Assembly: GCA_942486035.1 (NCBI GenBank)
Contig: CALNXK010000006.1
Location: forward strand, 5,187,501 to 5,251,500
DNA: 64,000 nucleotides
Source: Porites lobata
Taxonomy: Eukaryota; Cnidaria; Anthozoa; Scleractinia; Poritidae
Direction of reading: 5' to 3'
Both the position numbers and the translations under genes were made by a program. Each line of letters begins with the position of its first letter. The stretch's first letter is position 1. The notes under the pieces are model-generated. The model worked only from the letters and a program-made list of their open reading frames with translations, did no database searches and was not told the DNA's origin. Positions 10,406 to 21,000 of this stretch are shown piece by piece.

Positions 10406-13400
10406 CTGTAAGATAAAATTATTTCACAGTTTCAGGTTAATTGTTAAGATGTTTATATACAGTGGAACCTCCCATAAGGGGACACCCTAGGGACCAAGGG
10501 TACGTGTCCACTTACGGAAGGTTGAAAAAAAAAACTGGTGCACTAGAGGGCATACAATGCACCAGACATGTCTCTTAGAGCTTTTAAGATCACTTGTGGT
10601 TGTATTATCAACTACAGGGTTGTTGGATGTTGCTTTTTACTCATAAATTAAGAAAGAATCCATCAGGAAATTGTGCAATTTTAATTTTCAGTGGACAAAA
10701 ACCTTGTACCAGAATAAGTTTAAAAACAATATGCATTTTTTTTTTGCATTTTCAAGGGCTATAGATGTAATTAGTTATCTGTAATAAGACCAAAGAAAAT
10801 TTCTCATGAGAGCCCTAGAAAATAAACGTCAAGTTTCACAAAATGTACACCTTTCACAATTCTCGTGAAATTTGACATTTATTTCCTTGGGCTCCCATGA
10901 GAAATAGTTTTTGGTGTTATTACAGATAACTAATTATAACTATAGCCTTTGAAAAATGTACAAAATAATGCGATATTATTTAAATTATTCTGGTACGAGG
11001 TTTTGTCCACTAAAAATTGAAATTCCTCAATGTCCTGATGGATTCCATCTTAAGCTCTAATTTAAACACTACAGTTCAGTATTAAAAGCCGTTGGATATA
11101 TGTACATGTGAGCAGAAGCATACTCAATCACCAATGATTTGGAGGTGAACAGAACAGAAGAAGTGAATATTTTATGCCCCTTTGCAAGTGTCCTTAGGTA
11201 GGTAATAAGAAACTATCGATCAGTGTCTGCTTTTGCAGTTCCTGAATGAAATAACAATTCGTATGGAAGTTGTTGTTCTATTGAGTGACAAAGTTCCTGA
11301 AGTGTGCCATCTAATTAAGCAACGGTTGTTAATTACAGAGAAGCAGGATACGGCTTGAAATTGTCAAGTGCAAGTTCAAATTTCAAAAAGACAAATTTTC
11401 ATGCAAATGGCTTGAAGAAAATGAGTTATAAATTTTAAAGAAACTTTGTGTGCTGTAATGAAAAAAAAAAAACTTCTTGGAATAGAAATGACTACTTTAA
11501 TGTTACCTCATGTATAACTGTAGGCTAAAAACACTGCTTTTGTACTGGTCAGTGTGTGATTTAACCATTAAAACTGAACCCATTTTGTTACAAATTTTCT
11601 TGATATTGTTTAGTACCCATTTATGAGAGTTTCTTTTCATTATTTTAGACCCTGTGGACCTCAAATAGGTGTCTGTGTCCGCTTACTACAGATGTCCGCT
11701 TACTGGAGGATAAAATAATATTGTACTGTGAAGAGAGAAATTGCTGGGGCTGCAGTTTGGTGTGCACTAACGAGAGGTGTCCACTTAAGGAAGGTGTCGG
11801 TTAGTGGAGATTTGACTGTATGTCTTAATAGATTTAATAAAATGGAAAATTTTATAACCATGGATCAAGCAGCAGTCTGCCATTGGCTTAAATGAGTGGG
11901 GAATGGGGATACCATCATAACATATCATAAGGGAAAATCCCTTAAGGGCCTTTTGGTGCATCCGAAGCTGTAAGGAACAATAAAAAATTTCAGGTCTTGT
12001 GTAATTTGAGCACCCCATGGTCGAGTATTGGTCGACTCTATTGGCCACTACTTGGTCGACACGTCAACTGCCATATCAGCTGACTCTCAATTGCCATATC
12101 GGTTGACTGTCGGTCGATATATCAGCTGATGTATTAGCTGACATCTTGGCAGACATGTTGGCCAACACTTGACCGAATGTCAGCCGACATATTGACTGAT
12201 TTGTTGACTGAGTATTGGTTTTTGCCAGTATACTAGTCAACATTCGGTCAATACGGTTTCAATAATATTATTGTTGGTGGAATATCAGTTGACTGTTGGT
12301 GGAAAATTGGTCGACTGTCATATGATATAATTTGTGTTAATCAGAAGGGCAGTTCTGGTGCCCGTGAAGGCAAAGACAGAACACATACACTAAAAATATA
12401 AATAAACATCAAAGCACACAGCCTTCTGAGATTAGATTAATTCTTCTGGATCTCTAAATTTTCATTTGATACAGCACAGAGTGCAATCAATTATGACCTT
12501 TTTAAGCATGCAAAAGAACGTTTGAACAAAAAATTGTGACAGACACTTGCAATAATATTATACTCTCACAGTAGACTGGTCAAACCTGCCAGTACCCTTT
12601 AGAAATTGCTGCATGGACAATGTAACAACAAAAATTTGAGTAGACAAAAAATATACCTCCACAGGTAAAGTAGACTAAGTATAAGTGGAGTATTGGCCGA
12701 ATGTCGGTAGCCTATTGATCAAAATGTAGGCCGACTATAGGTCAACATACTGTCCTACACCATCGGCCCATCTGTTGGTCAAGACGTCTGCTGACCCTTA
12801 GTTGACTATCGCCTGACGTGCCCAGGGGGGGTATTCCGGATTTCAAGTGACAGGGATGTTCGAATGGGGGCAAAAATCAAAACTCAGAATAAAGCCCTTG
12901 GGCTTCAAATTAAACCAAAAAAGTCCCTGGACCAAAATTTAACCCCCAGAAAATCCCATGCCGAAATTCTGAGCCATAAAAATTTCTAGAAAGCATTAAA
13001 TGATATAACATGATGAATAGAAACATTAGTTTTGAATACCCCAAAAAATCCCTACTTAAATCAAACTACCCAAAAATTACTTGCCAAAATTTTCCTGTCC
13101 AAAAAAATCCCGAAATCATCCCTGTCACTTGAAATCCGCAGCTGGAATTGACTGATGCATAAGGGCCAAATCTTGGTTTCTTTTGTTTTCACGCTCTGGG
13201 GGGACACAAAACAAAAGAAACTTACCCCACTAGACCGGGGTCCCCCACTCCATGTAAACAGGGTCTTAATCTGTTTGTTCTTACATGCGGGTGTATACTG
13301 TATTAAATATTGCGTTTCGAGTAACTATTTGTTTTATTTACGAGCTGCTGATTGGCCCACAACCAGCTTTCTTAGAATGTATCGCTATTTTCCTGTACTC

Positions 13401-13582
13401 TTATTGAACAACTTTGTCTAAGTGGCCCAGGTGACAGCAGTAGTATATATACTTACCCGATTTCTCCGACCTCTTTCACCATACATTTGATATACGAGAA
13501 AGGAATAAAAACACGTTCCCCAGAAACACCACGCAGCTGCCAGTAAGGGCAGTCTGCCGTAGGAACGAAGATCGATGGCCAT
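10280..13582 (-). CDS. Small single-pass membrane protein, 83 residues (two exons)
   Basis: Two exons, 13582-13457 and 10405-10280 on the - strand, join in phase 0 with GT and AG borders to give 83 residues. Residues 1-10 are a short polar N-terminus. Residues 11-33 are one hydrophobic helix (LPLLAAAWCFWGTCFYSFLV and following residues). A positive cluster GERGRRNRKK comes next, then an acidic tail with PPEVTPEDEE. The basic flank after the helix predicts a C-terminal tail on the cytosolic or matrix side. I do not recognise the family. The layout recalls small mitochondrial assembly factors such as UQCC3, but that is only a resemblance. The gene lies head-to-tail downstream of DNAJC11, 1.5 kb from its stop codon. 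Confidence 0.7.
10458..11820. mobile_element. TA/CAGT-ended DNA element with nested palindrome
   Basis: The left end TACAGTGGAACCTCCCATAA and the right end, read on the - strand as TACAGTCAAATCTCCACTAA, form imperfect terminal inverted repeats. Both are followed by 'GGACACC'-type subterminal motifs such as GTCCACTTA and CCGCTTAC. The TA followed by CAG fits Tc1/mariner-like ends. There is no transposase frame. A separate large palindrome sits inside at 10645-11060. Confidence 0.6.
10645..11060. repeat. Large palindrome nested in the 10.4-11.8 kb element
   Basis: Two arms of roughly 190 bp face each other about a centre near 10855. The left arm contains GAATCCATCAGGA, GTGGACAAAA, CCAGAATAA and CTCATGAGAGCCC, and each recurs in inverted order in the right arm. 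It is probably a foldback element inserted into the larger one. Confidence 0.7.
12018..12323. repeat. Degenerate GTCGAC/TTGACTG-type short repeat block
   Basis: A run of variants of TTGGTCGACT, GTTGACTGT, CAGCTGACAT and TTGGCCGACA spaced by roughly 10-20 bases, too diverged to define one unit. A smaller block of the same kind lies at 12689-12822. This is intron sequence of the small membrane-protein gene. Confidence 0.6.
12689..12822. repeat. Second GTCGAC-type degenerate repeat block
   Basis: It contains TATTGGCCGAATGTCGG, AGGCCGACTATAGGTCAACA and GTTGACTATC. Same character as 12018-12323, separated from it by unrelated sequence, and ending just before a MITE. Confidence 0.5.
12837..13138. 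mobile_element. 302-bp MITE with perfect 22-bp terminal inverted repeats
   Basis: CGGATTTCAAGTGACAGGGA at 12837-12856 extends two bases further, and the whole 22 bp is exactly mirrored at 13117-13138. The interior is A-rich with repeated CCAAAAAATCC-like runs and no frame. The superfamily is not determined because no convincing target duplication is visible. Confidence 0.7.
13176..13221. repeat. Short perfect hairpin
   Basis: GTTTCTTTTGTTTT (13176-13189) and its exact reverse complement (13208-13221) flank an 18-base loop, inside the intron of the small membrane-protein gene. Confidence 0.6.
13457..13582 (-). CDS. Small membrane protein exon 1
   Basis: The ATG reads at 13582-13580 on the - strand. 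42 codons run to a consensus CGG/GTAAGTAT donor. Encodes the N-terminus, the hydrophobic helix and the start of the basic cluster. No in-frame upstream ATG close by was preferred. Confidence 0.7.
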
Positions 13583-13885
13583 TAACTCAAATTCGAGCTA
13601 TAACAAATTCAGTCAAACCTCAACCTTCTGCCGCCATTTCGTGGAAGGCGGTTTGAACGTCATGTAGTTAGTCATGTAAGATAATTCATAGATACTCGGC
13701 CCAGGCCAGCCTGCGCCTGTTCTACTTTGGCGGCGCACTGTCAATGTACACAAAAGCCCAAATATCCGAGGCAGATCAGTAAAGGTAATAGGACTGGGTG
13801 TAGAACAATTCAGGGAATAATCGAGTGAAAAACTTTTAGTAAGAATCTTAGTCTTATTAATGCGAGCACAGAGTTCTTAGTACAT

Positions 13886-14215
13886 CAGGGCCGAGTTGTT
13901 CAAAGCTAAGTTAAGATAACCCAGAGTTAGTGCGAGATTTGAATTCAGATTTGAAAGCTTAAAAAGCATTTCAGTTTTAACTCTTTTTGTCTACAAGTTG
14001 ATGATTGGAAGCTCTAAATTTTCAACAGGTTTTGATTTCAAAATTGGCCTTCGCACTCGAAAAGCTACCAGGCCTTTTGAGAAATAGGCCCCAGGATGCA
14101 AAATACCGAATTTAATTATAACATCAAAATAAGACGAAAACGGCTCAGCTGTGTCATGGAGGGTTCCACATTTTTCGGTCAAAGTTCAGCCGCAGTTATA
14201 GGTACGTATTCTCAG
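13886..14215. repeat. Dispersed repeat copy (GTTGTTCAAAGC family)
   Basis: Begins GGGCCGAGTTGTTCAAAGC and continues with AAGTTAAGATAACCCA and AGTTAGTGC. The same order of motifs occurs at about 60182-60410. This is a shared interspersed repeat, with its right boundary uncertain. The rest of 13583-15069, between the two - strand genes, shows no gene. Confidence 0.6.
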
Positions 14216-15069
14216 TCATCTTTTCTCAAACTTGGTACTCTATAAGGTAGCAAGGAATGATCATTTTTTGGTCATTTTTCGACAACAGACGAGTTAAACT
14301 TGAATTTTTTCCAAGTTTCAATCCGTTTACATAATGGCCATCGACAAACTTTTATGGTTGAGGTATAGTAGAAGGGTCATTTTAAATAAAACTGCACACA
14401 TATTTTGGGGGATTTCTTTCATTCCTGGCCACTTAAGTTCAAATTTTAAAAATTACCGTCCGTTCGTGAGGCTACAAATGTAAAATTCAACCCGTTCGTA
14501 TCTTGCTTTGAGTCTCAAAGCAACTTGCCTCTTTAATTCCGCTCTAAACATGGTTGCTATTTACGTACTCAGAGATGCCAACCACTGGATCCAAAATCTA
14601 AAGACTCTCTTTTGCATCCAAGATGAACTCTACCCTCCAAAATGAACCTCCCCAATCAAACATAAACCATCCCCCGACAGAAAAACGTAAATTGAAGCGG
14701 TCCCCCGATTATAATATGGGTGTGGCTCAGGACATTATGCAAAGTCTTACATGACATGCAGGTCGTCATAATTCGCGAAATCATCGTCCCAGTGATAAAA
14801 TACTTGCACACAATGTCTTTTCAATATTTTTTAATCTGTTTGGTCTGGAGACACTGAAACCAGCCTTGTAAATTATCATTCAAGGTCGTGAATGTAAAAT
14901 GTCCTTAAAAAGTATGCAACTCTTGGTACATAACACCATCCTTCAGTGCAAAATTTTACAAGAGTTCAATGGTAAAACCAGCAGGCATTTGACGAAATCT
15001 TCCAGCAGCTCTTGACTGTTGTGTCTTGATGGGGACCAATATGGGCGATGTCTCAAATGCTCAACTGTG

Positions 15070-15092
15070 CTAACTCGACTGTATTTTATGTG
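15070..15092 (-). CDS. DNAJC11: DNAJC11 last coding exon (23 nt)
   Basis: The acceptor TTTTCTCCCTTTAG precedes 15092. With the leftover T of the previous exon it reads SHKIQSS and TAG (15072-15070), mirroring the human ending around KQSHRID. The micro-exon is supported by phase and homology. Confidence 0.85.
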
Positions 15093-18000
15093 CTAAAGGG
15101 AGAAAAAAAGAAGAAGAAGTCAGCGGTAACCTCAAACTAATATCTTATATTTTATGCCAGTAAGTAACAAAGTCTTTTTTAAGCCCTAACCTGATTTCAC
15201 CTTAAAACTTAAAGCTGCGATAAAGGCCTTAACAAGCCCGGTGCGTTGTCACGACAGCAAATTTCAATAGGACATTTGCAGATGATGTCATTGTTACTGC
15301 AACTACTAGACTCCTTCAATTTGTTATCGTCCTGTGCAAATTACTTACATAATTAGGGCTAGTTTCTTCTAAGCCTCAGCGTGATTGACAAATTTAAATA
15401 CGAAAGCAAAAACGAGGTAGCCGTTCACAAGGTAGTTCTTAGTTGTTGAGCAAAGAAGAGCACCGGAGTATCCAAAGAAGAACTTCCCAGAACAAAGACA
15501 ACCAACAACAAACTCAAAATCCTAAACTACAGCCACATCAGTAGGAGGCGAGTGCTCTCTAGACTACGAGTAGTCCCCCACTTTTCCTCAGGGATAGTAG
15601 AGCCAGCGAGCGCGAGCGCGCGTGAAAATCACCCCACAAGGCGACACGCGGCAGCGAGAGAGGTGTCGCCTTGTCTCGCGTGGGGTTATTTTCACGCGCG
15701 CTCGCGTTTCGCTCGCTCTACTATCCCTGAGGAAAAATGGGGGACTACTCGTAGTCTAAGTGCTCTCACCACTACGCCATTCCTTGCTCCCCTACATTAT
15801 GGTCTATGTGAAAATGGCGAATAGGCGAATAGAGCAGGATATCTTACATTGTTTTGGTATTCTAACAGGTTCATTATCACCGACTGTCACTTCGTGAACC
15901 GCTTCTCTGAACAAATATCTTATTCGTAGCATCTTTTCCTCGTCAGGACACGGATCGTAAAATCCACTTAAATTACTCTGAAAGAAACAGAACAAAACAT
16001 AGAAAAACAGGTGTTACGCAAAAGACTTTCAATTCAATTCAATTATCTTAGCCAATCATAGCAAACAAAGACAATCCGATAGACCAATCAGAGCTTAAAT
16101 AAAAAAACGATAAAAAAACCTCTGGTCCGTGGCTGAATCTATGAAAAAGCGCAGGAAACATAGGAGCAAGCCACGTTTAATCTGGTTTTACCTAATTGGC
16201 TTGACAAGTGACACGATTTGGCACGATTTTTAAACCAGTCATAAAGTGGAGAAGTGCCAAAAATGGCAAGTAATACAAGCACCAATAAGTTTGCAGTTGC
16301 TGTGGTTTTGATGAGGATCATTTAGCGAAAATTAGTCAACACCGCTGAAAAGAGCGCCTTAACATTAATAAACTTGCTAAATTTGAAAGTAATAGGGCTA
16401 AAGCGAGCGTACATATAACTCCCTTAAGTCGCGAAATTTTACAGACGTTGGTATTGTCCTCCATCATACAAACGTCTGTAAAATTTTTTGACTCTGCCGA
16501 GCTACATGTATATCTTGGTTCTATTTCAACAAATCACTAAAACTTGGCAATTTTACTTTTTACGTTCTCTCGGTGTCGATAGATTTTCACTGACTGGGCC
16601 ATGTTAAAAGTAAAAAAAAACCGTGAAAGGTTCTTTTGTCAAAGTTTACGACTGTCTAATCATCGCGCGTAACTTTCTCGACCAATCAGAAGCAAATGCG
16701 TGACCTTTAGCACAAATTTTCCCGCGCTAAGCGCCGGCTCTCGCACCTTTGAAGACTCGGTGAGGAAGAGTCGTGAATCCTTAACTTGACACTGCACAGG
16801 GACCGTAACATCGATCACTTTACTGGGGCCTCGACGAGCGTCCTGTGAACTACAAGTACAAAAAGAAAACGTTTGTAAGAGTATTAAGTTACAATACGAT
16901 ACACAAAGACAGTCTGTGAATAGTTTGTTTTGGGGCTTACCTTTCTCCTACGGATACTAAATGGCCATACCTCGCATTCACTATGATTAAGCCTAAAAAG
17001 CAACAAACAGACTTCAGGTTTCCTCTTCAGGGTAGTAACCACGATAAAAACAAAATAGCTATTAGATTTCTTAAAAAACGTATTTTAAAATTCTTCTATT
17101 TTAGCACGTCCTATGTCTAAGGCGAGGCGCGCCAAGTTTCTTCGAAAAAGGTCCTGTTTGGTTTAATCTTTCGTAGTGCTTTACTTTTCGTATCCACTTT
17201 GCTGTAAGTCATTAATCATGGCTTTAAACAATTTTGTTTTTCGTGCGCCTTGTTTGGTGTTTTAAGGCAATTTGCAGTAGTCTGCTTAAAGTGCCGTGTA
17301 TAAAGAAAACAAGTCAGGTTTTTCTGGTCAAGAGGCAACTGTCATTACCATGTCTTGACGATTCGAATTCTACTATTCTCTCACATGTCTCCTGCATAAG
17401 ACGTATCTAAAGATAAATTCAAATAAAAACCAGTTAGATGATGGAACGAGGAAACCACGGGAGGCAGCAAAAAATCACCTTCCGACACCTTCCGAAGACA
17501 CGCGACACGAATGGAAGAAACGTGGAAACGTTTTGTAATTGCAAATGTATTCCAGTTTCTATAATATTTGTTATATGGTGAAACAGATCAGTAACATTAA
17601 TAAATGAAGAAGAGTAAGATATGGTGGAAATAAACAAATTTATTTGGAGGGATAAATGAGAAAAAAGAGAAAAATGAAAAAGAGAGGAAAAGTTACAAGT
17701 AATAAAAAATTATGAGAGTCGGCCTGGTAGTAATAAAGACCCCAATAAAGTACTGAGCAAAAGAATAATGATAAACAGCTCTTTTAAATAATGTTTTAGC
17801 TGTCTTTTGAGTTTCACATATAGATATAGGAATATCTTTTTAATAAAAACATCGTATAACTGTTGGACTGAATTTTCTTATATGTTTTAGGTACTGGGAA
17901 CAACATGCTGCGGCGAGGATGCACTTTCGGTGTCAAAATTATGCTGCTGAGCCTGAATACGAACGACAACTGCTTTTTATAAAGGGGCATAAACAGGCGC

Positions 18001-21000
18001 AAGATATAACTTACACTGCTCTCTGCATCCTTCTTTTGCTCTGCCATCTGTTTGGCATATTTCGCTTTATTTGCCTCTGATTCCCTGAAACAATTAAGAT
18101 TAATTTTCTTCTTTTAGCGATTATTACTAATATTCACATTTTGATGTTGTATTTTTAATGTTATTTTGTGCCCTGAAATTAGTATGAGATCTTTTGTCTC
18201 GTCCGTCGGCTCAAACCGTCCATCCCTTCATCTGTTTGTCAGTCTATCCGTCTGTCAGTCCGTTACCCCGTCCTCCATTTGTCAGTTTGTTTCTCTGTCG
18301 ACCCGTCAATCCGTTTATCCTTCCGTTCATCCATCCGTCTGTTTTTCCTTGTATCGTCTGTCCGTCCGTCCGTCCTCCTTCCTTCAACTCTTTTGTCAGT
18401 CTATCCGTTTGTCCGTTCGTTTGTCAGTCCATTCGTTTTCCCGTCTGTTTGTCCTTCCATTCATACATTTCAGTGTCCGTTTCTTCGTCCATCAATGCGT
18501 TTGTCTATCTGTCCGTCTGTTCACCCCGTACGTCGATCCGATCTGTCCTTCTGGCCATCAGTCCGTCCATCCGTTTGTCTGTCCGTCTTTCCAACCACCC
18601 ATCCCTTTGTCCTTTCGTTCGTCCGTCCGTCCATTCGTCCGTCTAACCATTTATCTATCTACAATGGCTCCTGAGAAATAAACCTCATTTCCAGAAATTT
18701 ATCATTACTACTGTAAAGGTATAGAAGAAGATGCATGTGTACAAAATCCTACTTTAATTGCCTACTATGCAAACCAAACCTTGGGTTTTGAAGAAAACGT
18801 GGACCGTTTACAAGTTAAACCTGTACATGTCAGTCAAACATTAGACATAAGCGAATTAACTTACTTTTCCTTCTCCATCTGCAAAAATGGATTAACAACA
18901 AGAACCTTGACAACCCAAAAGACAGTTATAGGAACCACAGTGCCATAAAATATGGCCGCTGGATGAATCTCTTCTGACAGGTTGATGGGGAAGCTGTATA
19001 CTTGATTCGCACGGGTCAATCTAAATCAAAATTTGTTACATCCAACAATTAGTACAAGCTCTGTGAAAAGTCAGTTTACTGGGTAGTGTGTATTCTTTTT
19101 GCCTAACGGAGTGTGTTGGCACCCGGCTCAAAGCATTCAGGCAAAATAACGCAATGTTCTACTTAACTGAATGTGCGATCAACAGAACGGACCTGTAACC
19201 AGATTTACGAAGGCTTTCTAAGTAAAGCAAAACCATATTTTCTCAATTAATAGCCGCGACGTTTTACTTTATATTTTGACCTGGCCTCGGTTGTTGTGTT
19301 TGGTTTCCCTAATGCTTATTCACTAGATCGTGATTAATCCGGGGGATTGCGCTATTTAATGTTTGAACAAGCGGGACCTGGTGAGTAAAAGCGTTTGCTT
19401 GTATCTGCAATTTATCGCGTTTTACAATTCTGCATGGCACCAAAATGTCGTATCATGTAGCTCACTACATGATACATCATGAAAGTAGAAACACAACGAC
19501 AGTCTACTTACTTGACTTTTAGCAATACACCAATGGGCAAACCAATGCACATTGTGGCAGCCAGTCGACTGTGTTCAGAAATTTGCTTTTCACATCCGTA
19601 TTCAACCACAGAACCAAACGTTCCACTCCTAAAAAAAAGCAATGAAAAGATGCAGTGATCATACAATGAAAGGAAAAAATAAAATTTATTACAGGACACC
19701 AGAGGTATATGAATTTCAAGTAACAGCCTAGCCTGGGAAAACAGCAGACATTCCGCAACCCTACCACTAGTTTTCCCGCGAAACGACGTCTGAGAAACGA
19801 GCGCAGAAATTCCATACTGATGACGCGTCAGTACCCAGGTATGGGTAGTGTTTCTGATTGTTCATGCTGCGCGGGAAATTTGTTTCATCTAATCAGAAAC
19901 GCCACCCATACCTGGGTACTGACGCGTCATCAGTATGGAATATCTGCGCTCGTTTCTCAGACGTCATTTCACAGAGAAAGCAGTGGTGGCGTCGCCAAAT
20001 GTCCTGTTTGCTGAGGATAGTTTTATTCACCACACCAAAATTGACCCACGGATGATGAAAACTCAACCCTGATCAGGCACATATACGTGATCATTGACTA
20101 TATAACTTTGAAGATGAATTTAAATCTGCCTTGATTAATTGAAAAGATCATCACATCTTTCTTTGCTCTTTTTCTATCTATCAAATATACCTTTCAACAG
20201 TGATCGTTAATTTGCCTAGTCCCTGTACTGCGTTTTCCAAGGCATCCTTGGTCAATGAATGCATTAACCGGGCGGAATGATCCTCCGTTCGGCGGATGGT
20301 TTCGAATAAAGGTTCTACGCCACACAGGAAACACACAAGAAACTAATGGCCAAAATAGTGGTGGCAGGGAAGCACTTAAATCTAGGGGTAAGGGGACCAG
20401 GAAAGAAGCCCTCCTGGAGGTAGACGAGATCGAGTGGTACGGGGGTAGCCACCCTGGGCAGGAGTCCTGATCATCTCCGGTGGCGTGGCCCATATCCCCA
20501 AGACACTAGGAACTAAGGGGACACTAGGAATCAGAAGGGGGCCTTACTGGGTGGAGTACACACCAGGTGGAACCGGGGATCATTCTGGAGTGGATATTGA
20601 ACACAAGGCACCCTCAAGCGTCAGTGCCTAATATCTTGGAGACTAGGTGAATCTAAGAGAAATACATTATGTACCCGTGAAACAAAAGAAAAACAATACA
20701 TACTTTATAGTGCCTTTAATTTTCGTGTCCTTCTCTATTTTTCTTGTGTAGGAACCTAATACAAATGAATTTGGAATTCCAAGCTATAACCAAAAACAAA
20801 AAGACAAAAACAAAAACAAAAATATAATGATTAGATGGCCAACCAGTAAAACCAAAAACAGTAAGGGAGAAAATTATTTGCAGTAATGACATCAGAAATG
20901 ACATATTCGAAGTCATGACATTTTGGAATTCAAATGTTTGAAAAGATAACATTCCGAGTTTAAATGTTCGGAATTCAAATATTTCGAGTGATGACATTCG

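Noticed and set aside
15552..15824. 90-codon + strand frame
   Set aside because: It lies across the 199-bp foldback MITE; its length results from the GC-rich palindrome.
18166..18681. Three overlapping + strand frames up to 171 codons
   Set aside because: They are translations of a TCCG/TCTG tetranucleotide repeat inside a DNAJC11 intron.
20194..20493. 99-codon - strand and 71-codon + strand frames
   Set aside because: These are shadow frames over the DNAJC11 exon end and the GC-rich retroelement-like patch; no domain was recognised.
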